Shown here: one piece after another, positions 1 through 5,378 of the stretch
How the letters are laid out: every line of letters starts with the position of its first letter
Position numbering within the stretch: the first letter of the stretch is position 1
Assembly (NCBI GenBank): GCA_027450125.1
Contig: DAIDKG010000286.1
Coordinates: forward strand, 1 to 5,378
Reading direction: 5' to 3'
Source of the DNA: Bordetella sp.
GTDB lineage: Bacteria; Pseudomonadota; Gammaproteobacteria; Burkholderiales; Burkholderiaceae_B
Length of the DNA: 5,378 bases
Notes under the pieces: model-generated
What the model saw: only the letters and a program-made list of their open reading frames with translations
The model's database searches: none
Told to the model about the DNA's origin: nothing
Made by a program: the position numbers and the translations under genes

Positions 1-575
1 AAATTCCAGATGCGCGCCAGCTCCGAGGACACCTGGCCGTAATGAAATCCCAGACTGGCGCTTTCGACCTCGGCGCGCCGAGGGTCGAGCACGCCTGCCT
101 GCGCCTCGATCGGCGCCAACAGGTCGGGGGGCATGCACAGATGCATCTGCAGCTGGCCGATGCCGTGCATCATGCTCAAGGTGAACACCATGTCGCCGTT
201 TTCCTCGGCGCGCGCGGCCAGCCAGCGCGCCGTGCAGGCCGTGTACAGCGTATAGCGCCAGAAGCGCGGCAGGTTGATGCCGGGCGTGTTGCGGAAGGCA
301 GCGACCATCCCGCTGCTGATCACGAGGTTGCGCACCATCACGAAGCCCAGCATGCGCAGGGCTTCGTCCACGGTGCCTACCGTGCGCGAAACATGGAAAT
401 AGGCCGAGTTCGCCAGTCGCAGCAGTTTGGCGCTCAAGGCCGGATCGGACTCGATCTGGTGTGCGATCTCGCTCGAGGAGATGTCCTCGGAATTGAAGCT
501 CGCGATCAGCTTCTGGACTATCTTGGGAATGGTGGGCAGCTTGCCGGGCTGGTCGATCAGGGTCTTCAGGTCCAT
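1..575 (-). CDS. HDOD domain-containing signalling protein (N-terminal part, cut by the window edge)
   Basis: The visible 191 residues start at an ATG (575-573) with a strong Shine-Dalgarno GGAGGA six bases upstream. The protein reads as an HDOD domain. LPTIPKIVQKL lies near residues 13-23, the family signature DPALSAKLLRLANSAYF at 44-60, and an EALRMLG helix at 71-77. HGIGQL follows at 137-142, where HD-domain enzymes have HD. LGFHYGQVSSELARIW at 175-190 matches the usual segment near the end of the HDOD core. HDOD proteins are soluble, HD-GYP-related but non-catalytic modules, generally linked to signal transduction, and the missing HD pair at 137-138 fits that. Members often run to about 280 residues or carry extra domains; the C-terminus here is outside the window, so a fused GGDEF, EAL or receiver domain cannot be excluded. 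It is divergent from the DUF3141 gene and has no visible functional link to it. The family call is firm; the cellular role is unknown. Confidence 0.9.
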   Translation of the reverse strand, partial: MDLKTLIDQPGKLPTIPKIVQKLIASFNSEDISSSEIAHQIESDPALSAKLLRLANSAYFHVSRTVGTVDEALRMLGFVMVRNLVISSGMVAAFRNTPGINLPRFWRYTLYTACTARWLAARAEENGDMVFTLSMMHGIGQLQMHLCMPPDLLAPIEAQAGVLDPRRAEVESASLGFHYGQVSSELARIWN

Positions 576-581
576 ACGGAG

Positions 582-587
582 TCCTCC
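582..587 (-). promoter_or_regulatory. Shine-Dalgarno site of the HDOD gene, inside a palindrome
   Basis: On the minus strand GGAGGA sits six bases before the ATG at 575 and fixes that start. It forms part of the perfect 12-bp palindrome TCCTCCGGAGGA (582-593). It can also pair with the ACTCCGT just before the start codon, so the site may be partly folded in the mRNA. Confidence 0.75.
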
Positions 588-634
588 GGAGGATGTTGTA
601 TGCCCCCCTAGATGCGGGCTTATTGTCGCAGGAA

Positions 635-664
635 ATCATGCATTCGGTGCTATCGTTGCGTCAA
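635..664 (-). promoter_or_regulatory. Candidate sigma-70-type promoter for the HDOD gene
   Basis: Read on the minus strand, TTGACG (664-659) matches the -35 consensus at five of six positions. An 18-bp spacer follows, then CATGAT (640-635), which matches the -10 consensus at four of six. Transcription would begin near 628 and give a leader of about 50 bases before the ATG at 575. I see no comparably good promoter for the plus-strand gene in the 576-687 interval. This is a pattern match only. Confidence 0.35.
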
Positions 665-687
665 CAAATCTCTCGGGCGGCGCATCC

Positions 688-3048
688 ATGACATCCAGCC
701 GGAAAGCCGGGCAGGGCGGCTCCGATCCTGCATCGGGCAACGAACTGCAGGCCTATTGGGCCGATGCGCTGCAACGCGCCTTCCTGTTCTGGGATACGCT
801 GCTGGACCGCGGCAACAACTATGTCGAGCATCTCGGCCAGGGCATGCCGCCCTTGCTCAAGTTCGGCCACGAAGTCGTGCTCGACGGGCGCACGCTGCCC
901 GAGCCCTGCAATTATTCGCTCTTGCGGCTGGTGCCGCCTGCCGGCATGCCGACCGACGCGAGCGCGCGGCCGGTGGTGGTGGTCGATCCGCGCGCCGGCC
1001 ACGGACCTGGCATCGGCGGGTTCAAGTTCGATTCCGAAGTCGGCATGGCGATGCGAGCCGGCCATCCTGTCTATTTCGTGACCTTCCGCCAGGAGCCCGA
1101 AGACGGCCAGACGCTCGTCACGGTCATGCAGGCCGAGGCGCGATTTCTCGAAGAGATCATCCGCCTGCATCCGCAGTGCAAGGCCAGGCCAGTGGTGATA
1201 GGCAACTGCCAGGCCGGGTGGGCGATGATGATCGTCGATGCCTTGCGCCCCGAACTGTTCGGCCCCTTGATGATGGTCGGCGCGCCGGTGTCGTTCTGGG
1301 CGGGCAGCCCCAAGCTCAATCCCATGCGCTACGCCGGCGCGCCGCTGGGCGGCTCGTGGCTGGCCTCGCTGGTCTCCGACCTGGGCGGCGACCGCTTCGA
1401 CGGCGTGCAGCTGGTCGAGAACTTCGAACGCCTGAATCCGGCCCACGCCTGGTGGAACAAGTACTACAAGCTCTGGTCCAACGTCGATACGGAAAGCCCG
1501 CGCTTTCTTGAATTCGAGCGCTGGTGGGGCGGATTTTGCCGCATGACGGGCAGCGAAATCGAGGCCATCGTCGAGAACCTGTTCGTCGGCAACCGCCTGG
1601 CGCGCGGCACCATGCAGGCCGGCGACCGCGCCATCGATCTGCGCGCCATCACCGCGCCCATCGTCGTATTCGCGTCCTGGGGCGACAACATCACGCCGCC
1701 GCCGCAGGCGCTGAACTGGATCATCGACACCTGGGGCGACGAGCGCGCGATTGCCGCTGCCGGGCGCACCATCGTCTACGTGCTGCACGAAAGCGTCGGT
1801 CATCTGGGCATTTTCGTCGGCGGCGAAATCGCCCTGAAAGAACACGACCAGCTCGTGGCGTCGCTGGACGTGATCGAAAGCCTGCCGCCCGGGCTCTATG
1901 AAATGAAGCTCGAGGCCAAGCAGGGGCTCGAAGACCTGCGCTGGGAGGAGCTGGAGCCGGGCGATTACACCGTGCATTACGAATACCGGACCATGGACGA
2001 TATCCGTGCGTTGAATCCCGAAGGCCGCGACGAGGAGGCGCTGTTCTCGACGCTGGCCCAGGTGTCGGAGCAGAACGCGGAGTTCTACAAGGCCTGGGTC
2101 CGCCCCTGGGTGCGCATGCTGGCCCAGCGGCCGGTCGGCGACGCGCTGGGCGACCTGAATCCGATGCGACTGCAGCGCAAGTTGCTGTGCGACGCGTTGC
2201 CGCTGGCTGCCTTGATACGCGCGCAGGCAGACCAGGCGCGCTCGCAGCGCACGCCCGTGGATGACGCCAATCCCTGGCGCCAGATCGAACGCAACACGGC
2301 CGGCCAGATCGGCGCGGTGCTCGATGCCTGGCGCGACCAGCGCGACGCCTGGTCGGTCGCTTTCGCGCGCCATTGCTACGGCCCGGAAGGCGCCGGCGCC
2401 TGGTTCAAGCCTGCGGCGCCCGATGCCGATGTGGCCCAGGCGCGCGCGCAAGGAGAGTTGAAGGAAAGCCGCGAGGCCGTGCTGGCGCGGATCGGCGAGG
2501 GCGGTTTTGCCGAGGCCGTGTGCCGCATCGTGCTGGCGGGCATGGCGTCGATCGGCGCTTTCGAGCGCCGCAGCCTGCGGCTGGCCAGGCTGCTGGCGCC
2601 CCTGGCCGGCGAGATCCACGGCGAACTGGGCTCGCAGACCAACTGGATACGCCTGCTCAAGCAGCAGGCCGCCATCACCGCCGTGGCGCCCGTGGAGGCC
2701 CTGAATGCGCTCGACCACCTGTTGCCCGATACCGAAGCCCGCGAGCGCGCGCTGGCGGTTTCGGCTGCGGTGATGATGATAGAACCCACGCTTGCCAATC
2801 CGCGCTCGGAAATCATCGAGTTCCTGATCGATACGCTCGGCGTCGATCCTCAGCGCGTCATCGGTCTGGCGCGCCGCCTGACCGACGCGCTTGAAAAACC
2901 CGGCAGATCCGGTGCGCGGTCCGAAGGCCAGGGCCGTATCGCCGCAAAGGCCGGCAACCGGACCGTCGGCAAGGCAGGCCGCAACGTTGCGGCCAAGGCC
3001 GCGGGGCCGGCCGCAAGACCGAAGCGCCGCCCTGGCGCGTCCGCCTGA
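688..3048 (+). CDS. DUF3141 protein, PHA synthase-like alpha/beta hydrolase with basic C-terminal tail
   Basis: This 786-residue protein belongs to the DUF3141 family, often annotated as poly(3-hydroxyalkanoate) synthetase-like; its reaction is not established. The family hallmarks are YWADALQRAFLFWDTLLDRGN near residues 21-41 and YRTMDDIRALN in the middle. An alpha/beta-hydrolase region covers roughly residues 50-400. It has a PhaC-type nucleophile motif GNCQAG (Cys174), an acid motif GDNITPP (Asp333) and GHLGIF (His372), so the Cys-Asp-His triad appears intact. Residues about 609-735 are predicted helical and faintly recall TerB-like folds. Residues 737-786 form an Ala/Gly-rich tail with 13 Lys/Arg and one acidic residue. 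No signal peptide or membrane segment is seen, so it is probably cytoplasmic. ATG 688 is preferred because it puts the family motif about 20 residues in; the reading frame stays open back to an ATG at 427, but that part overlaps the HDOD gene. The Shine-Dalgarno is weak (GGGCGG, 675-680). The cardiolipin synthase gene follows after 26 bp. Confidence 0.88.
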   Translation: MTSSRKAGQGGSDPASGNELQAYWADALQRAFLFWDTLLDRGNNYVEHLGQGMPPLLKFGHEVVLDGRTLPEPCNYSLLRLVPPAGMPTDASARPVVVVDPRAGHGPGIGGFKFDSEVGMAMRAGHPVYFVTFRQEPEDGQTLVTVMQAEARFLEEIIRLHPQCKARPVVIGNCQAGWAMMIVDALRPELFGPLMMVGAPVSFWAGSPKLNPMRYAGAPLGGSWLASLVSDLGGDRFDGVQLVENFERLNPAHAWWNKYYKLWSNVDTESPRFLEFERWWGGFCRMTGSEIEAIVENLFVGNRLARGTMQAGDRAIDLRAITAPIVVFASWGDNITPPPQALNWIIDTWGDERAIAAAGRTIVYVLHESVGHLGIFVGGEIALKEHDQLVASLDVIESLPPGLYEMKLEAKQGLEDLRWEELEPGDYTVHYEYRTMDDIRALNPEGRDEEALFSTLAQVSEQNAEFYKAWVRPWVRMLAQRPVGDALGDLNPMRLQRKLLCDALPLAALIRAQADQARSQRTPVDDANPWRQIERNTAGQIGAVLDAWRDQRDAWSVAFARHCYGPEGAGAWFKPAAPDADVAQARAQGELKESREAVLARIGEGGFAEAVCRIVLAGMASIGAFERRSLRLARLLAPLAGEIHGELGSQTNWIRLLKQQAAITAVAPVEALNALDHLLPDTEARERALAVSAAVMMIEPTLANPRSEIIEFLIDTLGVDPQRVIGLARRLTDALEKPGRSGARSEGQGRIAAKAGNRTVGKAGRNVAAKAAGPAARPKRRPGASA

Positions 3049-3074
3049 CGCACGGCCCGCCCGGACCGCCTGCC

Positions 3075-4511
3075 GTGCTGACGCACTTGATACTCGCTGC
3101 CCTGCTGACGGTCACCCATCTGGCGGTCATGGCCAGATCGCTGCTGGTCGAGAGCCGCAACCCCTACTCCCGGGCGGCATGGCTGCTGGTCCTGCTGCTG
3201 CTGCCGGTGATCGGCGTGGCGGCCTATGTCCTCTTTGGCGAGCCTTGGGTGGCGCGGCAGTTCCAGCGCCGGGCAAGAAAAGTCTTCAGGAAGCTGGAGT
3301 GGCGCGCAGGCGCCGATTCTCCAGTCGCGCTGCAAAGCGTGCCCGAGCGCTTCCATGCGGCATTCAGAGTGTGCGAGCGCATCGGCCGCTGGCCGGTCGT
3401 GGGCGGCAACAAGGCGACGATCGCCGCCGATTCCAATGACGCAATCGATGCGATGGTGCGCGATTTCGACGAGGCGCGCGAGACCATCCACATCTCGTTC
3501 TATATCTGGCTGGCCGATCGCAACGGCCTGAGGGTCGTCCAGGCGCTGGAGCGGGCCGCCTTGCGCGGCGTGGTGTGCCGGATCATGGCCGACGCGATAG
3601 GCTCGCGCGCGCTCATTGCATCGGAACACTGGCGCGCGATGCGCCAGGCCGGCGTGAGGCTTTGCGTCTCGCTCAGGATGCGTCGCGGACTCGCCTTTTT
3701 CGAGGGCAGCCGTATCGATCTGCGCAATCACCGCAAGATCGTGGTCGTCGACGACCGTATCACCTACTGCGGCAGCCAGAACTGCGCCGATCCCGAGTTC
3801 CGCATCAAACCCAGATTCGCTCCCTGGGTGGACATCATGATGCGTTTCGAGGGCCCGGTGGTGCGCCAGAACCAGTTGCTCTTTGCCGATGCGTGGATGG
3901 TCGAGGCCGGCGAGGACCTTTCCGGCGCCGCCGCGCGTCCCGTCGCGCCGCCTGCGGCAGGCGGCTTTCCGGCGATCGCCTTCGGCACCGGCCCGATGTC
4001 CGCCAAGGGCGAGATGTCGGACGCGTTCGTCGGGGTTCTGTACGGCGCCGAACGCGAGGCGATCATCTCCACGCCGTATTTCGTGCCGGACCCGCCGTTG
4101 ATGGAGGCGCTACTTTCCTGCGCGCGGCGCGGCGTGCAGACCATCCTGGTCCTGCCCGCGCGCAACGATTCGGCCGCGGTGGCCGCGATGAGCCGGGCGA
4201 CCTATGCCGAACTGGCCGAGGCGGGCGTGAGGATCTTCGAGTTTCTCGGCGGCCTGCTCCATGCCAAGACGCTGGTCGTCGATGGGGAGGCAGCCCTGGT
4301 CGGCTCGGCAAACATGGATCGCAGAAGCCTGGAACTCAATTTCGAGAACAACATCCTGCTGTATTGCCGCGACACCGCGGCGGCAATACGGAATCGGCAG
4401 CACACCTATCTGGCCAATGCCCGCGAGGTTTCCCGCGGCGACATGCGCCGCCGCCCCTTGCGCCGCATTCTCTGGCAGAACCTGCTCACCATCTTCGCGC
4501 CCATATTCTGA
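3075..4511 (+). CDS. cls: Cardiolipin synthase-type phospholipase D family protein
   Basis: This 478-residue protein has the bacterial cardiolipin synthase (Cls) layout and near-standard length (E. coli ClsA is about 486). Two hydrophobic segments (about residues 4-24 and 35-55) should anchor it in the inner membrane. Two HKD motifs follow. The first is NHRKIVVVD (His219, Lys221, Asp226), continuing to GSQN at 233-236. The second is LHAKTLVVD (His396, Lys398, Asp403), followed by GSANMDRRSLELNFENN. Both sets of catalytic residues are present. By family, Cls condenses two phosphatidylglycerols, or transfers a phosphatidyl group from another donor, to make cardiolipin; the exact donor cannot be read here. 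The GTG start at 3075 keeps the first membrane helix; ATG 3129 is an in-frame alternative that would lose it. No clear Shine-Dalgarno precedes the GTG, so translation may be coupled to the DUF3141 gene 26 bp upstream. The related PLD-family phosphatidyltransferases are the main alternative. Confidence 0.88.
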   Translation: MLTHLILAALLTVTHLAVMARSLLVESRNPYSRAAWLLVLLLLPVIGVAAYVLFGEPWVARQFQRRARKVFRKLEWRAGADSPVALQSVPERFHAAFRVCERIGRWPVVGGNKATIAADSNDAIDAMVRDFDEARETIHISFYIWLADRNGLRVVQALERAALRGVVCRIMADAIGSRALIASEHWRAMRQAGVRLCVSLRMRRGLAFFEGSRIDLRNHRKIVVVDDRITYCGSQNCADPEFRIKPRFAPWVDIMMRFEGPVVRQNQLLFADAWMVEAGEDLSGAAARPVAPPAAGGFPAIAFGTGPMSAKGEMSDAFVGVLYGAEREAIISTPYFVPDPPLMEALLSCARRGVQTILVLPARNDSAAVAAMSRATYAELAEAGVRIFEFLGGLLHAKTLVVDGEAALVGSANMDRRSLELNFENNILLYCRDTAAAIRNRQHTYLANAREVSRGDMRRRPLRRILWQNLLTIFAPIF

Positions 4512-4557
4512 CGGGCAGCGGCGCGCCACCTCGGCAGGCCCTGGCGCTTCGGGGCGG
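4512..4557. other. Short convergent intergenic gap
   Basis: These 46 bp separate the TGA of the cardiolipin synthase gene (4509-4511) from the TGA of the GntR gene (4560-4558 on the minus strand). The sequence is GC-rich. A short imperfect pairing (GCCC with GGGC around 4538-4556) is possible, but no run of T follows on either strand, so I do not call an intrinsic terminator. Termination may be Rho-dependent or lie inside the neighbouring gene. Confidence 0.5.
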
Positions 4558-5277
4558 TCACGGCATGTCCCTTGCGTCGGTCACATAGTCCGGATAGCGG
4601 CGGCAGATTTCGTCGATCTGGTTCAGCGTGCCTGACAGGTGCTCGCGCAGCGCCTGCCGGGCAAGGACTTCGTCCTGGGCTGCGATGGCGTCCAGAATGC
4701 GCTGGTGGTCGCGCACGATGCGCTTGGCCTTGCCTTCCTCGGGCAGGTGCAGGCGCCGCAGGCGGTCCACATGGCCACTGTGGCGCTGCTCCAGTTCCCA
4801 CAGGGCTGTCACCCCGGCGGCCTCGTGCATGTCGCGATGAAAGGCGAGGTCGGCGGCGATGAAATCCGGATAGCGATCCGGTTTCCCCAAGTAGGACTGC
4901 TGGGTGTCGATATGGGCCTGCAGGCGCCGGATGAGGCCCGGGTCGGACCGGCCCGCCAGGACATGGACGATCTCCAGTTCCAGCGAGCGGCGCAGGAAGT
5001 GCGCCTGCCGCGCGGCGGCGATGTCGATGCGGCTGACGGACGTGGTGTGCTGCGGATAGATATCGACCAGGCCTTCGTCGCGCAGCTGGATGAGCGCGTC
5101 GCGGATCGGGGTCTGGCTCAGGCCGAAGGCCTGGGCCAGTTCGCCCCGCGCCAGCGAGGCGCCGGGCTTGAGTTCCAGCGACACGATGGCCGCGCGCAGC
5201 TTGGCGAAGACCTGCGGCGCAGCATGGCGCGAGCGGTCCAGCCGCAGGTCGTTGCAGAGGGTATCGGGCAGGGGCAT
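4558..5277 (-). CDS. GntR-family transcriptional regulator, FadR/FCD subfamily
   Basis: This 239-residue protein is a complete FadR-type GntR regulator. A winged helix-turn-helix occupies about residues 20-85, with LARGELAQAFGLSQTPIRDALIQL at about 42-65, the GntR recognition-helix signature, and then the wing EGLVDIYPQHTTSV. The C-terminal all-helical FCD ligand domain spans about 90-225. It carries the residues that usually bind a metal: Asp143 and His147 (ADLAFH), His191 (DHQRILDAI) and His213 (REHLSGTL). Regulators with this site usually sense small carboxylic acids, but the ligand here is unknown. The ATG at 5277 is the only ATG in this frame before an upstream stop at 5310-5308, although it lacks a good Shine-Dalgarno. 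The gene diverges from one just past the window's right end, the normal position for the repressor of a catabolic or transport operon. The palindrome at 5332-5347 is its likely operator. The family call is secure; target and ligand are inferred. Confidence 0.93.
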   Translation of the reverse strand: MPLPDTLCNDLRLDRSRHAAPQVFAKLRAAIVSLELKPGASLARGELAQAFGLSQTPIRDALIQLRDEGLVDIYPQHTTSVSRIDIAAARQAHFLRRSLELEIVHVLAGRSDPGLIRRLQAHIDTQQSYLGKPDRYPDFIAADLAFHRDMHEAAGVTALWELEQRHSGHVDRLRRLHLPEEGKAKRIVRDHQRILDAIAAQDEVLARQALREHLSGTLNQIDEICRRYPDYVTDARDMP

Positions 5278-5304
5278 GTGGGGTCGTAGGCGAGCTTTTT
5301 CTTC

Positions 5305-5310
5305 ATTTTA
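5305..5310 (-). promoter_or_regulatory. Possible -10 element for the GntR gene
   Basis: On the minus strand TAAAAT matches the -10 consensus at five of six positions. It would start transcription about 20 bases before the ATG at 5277. No convincing -35 lies 16-18 bp upstream (the best hexamer overlaps the left end of the palindrome), so an activator or a different start site is possible. Confidence 0.3.
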
Positions 5311-5325
5311 CGACTTCGATTTTGG

Positions 5326-5354
5326 TTGATGCACTAATATATTAGTGTTTTAAT
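5326..5354 (+). promoter_or_regulatory. Sigma-70-type promoter for the gene beyond the right edge
   Basis: TTGATG (5326-5331) and TTTAAT (5349-5354) are separated by exactly 17 bp. They match the -35 and -10 consensus at four and five of six positions. The surroundings are strikingly AT-rich compared with the rest of the window. A purine-rich Shine-Dalgarno follows about 15 bp downstream of the -10, consistent with a short leader and a gene transcribed to the right. Confidence 0.6.
5332..5347. promoter_or_regulatory. Perfect 16-bp palindrome, probable GntR-family operator
   Basis: CACTAATATATTAGTG is its own reverse complement with no mismatch. It fills 16 of the 17 spacer bases of the rightward promoter, so a dimeric repressor bound there would block RNA polymerase. 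The divergent FCD-type GntR gene starts 55 bp away and is the obvious candidate ligand. The sequence does not follow the FadR half-site form (TGGT...ACCA), so recognition by this protein is inferred from position and symmetry. Confidence 0.65.
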
Positions 5355-5369
5355 CTCGAAAAAATCATG

Positions 5370-5375
5370 AAGGAG
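5370..5375 (+). promoter_or_regulatory. Shine-Dalgarno of a gene starting just past the window
   Basis: AAGGAG matches the anti-Shine-Dalgarno well and ends three bases before the window does. With usual spacing, the start codon of the rightward gene would lie within about ten bases of the right edge. The identity of that gene cannot be seen. Confidence 0.6.
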
Positions 5376-5378
5376 TAG

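Noticed and set aside
42..611. Plus-strand open frame opposite the HDOD gene
   Set aside because: The minus strand gives a textbook HDOD signature with a good Shine-Dalgarno; the plus-strand product is a low-complexity His/Gln/Ala/Gly-rich shadow.
427..687. Longer N-terminus for the DUF3141 protein starting at ATG 427
   Set aside because: The extra 87 residues would overlap the HDOD gene on the other strand and resemble no part of the family; ATG 688 gives the expected distance to the conserved FWDTLLDRGN motif.
661..2718. Long minus-strand open frame (685 codons) opposite the DUF3141 gene
   Set aside because: The plus-strand frame has clear family motifs and a catalytic triad. The antisense translation is rich in His, Arg, Gln and Gly with no recognisable domain, typical of a shadow frame in GC-rich DNA.
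2850..3731. Minus-strand open frame spanning the end of the DUF3141 gene and the start of the cls gene
   Set aside because: It lies opposite two well-supported genes and shows no domain or ribosome site; it is a composition artefact.
4538..4556. Possible terminator hairpin between the convergent genes
   Set aside because: The stem is short and imperfect and no T-run follows on either strand.
4639..5289. Plus-strand open frame opposite the GntR gene
   Set aside because: The minus strand encodes a full winged-helix plus FCD protein; the opposite frame has no recognisable features.
5367..5378. Mini-ORF ATG AAG GAG TAG at the right edge, as a leader peptide
   Set aside because: The same bases make a good Shine-Dalgarno (AAGGAG), which explains them better; a three-codon peptide cannot be supported.

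Overview
This window looks like chromosomal DNA from a GC-rich betaproteobacterium. Protein style and codon use suggest the Alcaligenaceae (Bordetella/Achromobacter type), but that is an inference from composition and gene families, not from a marker gene. Codon use looks uniform across all four genes. I see no tRNA, rRNA, CRISPR array, insertion sequence or other sign of recent transfer.

Layout, left to right. (1) On the minus strand, bases 575 to 1 hold the N-terminal 191 residues of an HDOD-domain signalling protein that runs off the left edge. (2) A 112-bp divergent intergenic region follows, with a strong Shine-Dalgarno embedded in a 12-bp palindrome and a plausible minus-strand promoter. 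(3) On the plus strand, bases 688-3048 encode a 786-residue DUF3141 protein. It is a relative of polyhydroxyalkanoate synthases with a recognisable Cys-Asp-His triad, an alpha-helical C-terminal region and a basic Ala/Lys/Arg tail. (4) After 26 bp, bases 3075-4511 encode a two-HKD phospholipase-D-family protein with cardiolipin synthase architecture. (5) It converges, across 46 bp, with a minus-strand GntR/FCD transcription regulator (5277-4558). (6) The last 100 bp are AT-rich and hold a consensus-like rightward promoter. Its 17-bp spacer is almost exactly filled by a perfect 16-bp palindrome. A Shine-Dalgarno sequence at the window edge indicates a divergent gene starting just outside.

How the genes may work together. 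The DUF3141 and cardiolipin synthase genes are probably one transcription unit, joining an acyl-polymer-synthase-like protein to a phospholipid-remodelling membrane enzyme. The GntR protein probably represses the divergent gene beyond the right edge, and perhaps itself, through the palindrome. No wholly new system is evident. The most informative points are the operator/promoter arrangement at the right end and the domain make-up and partner of the DUF3141 protein.
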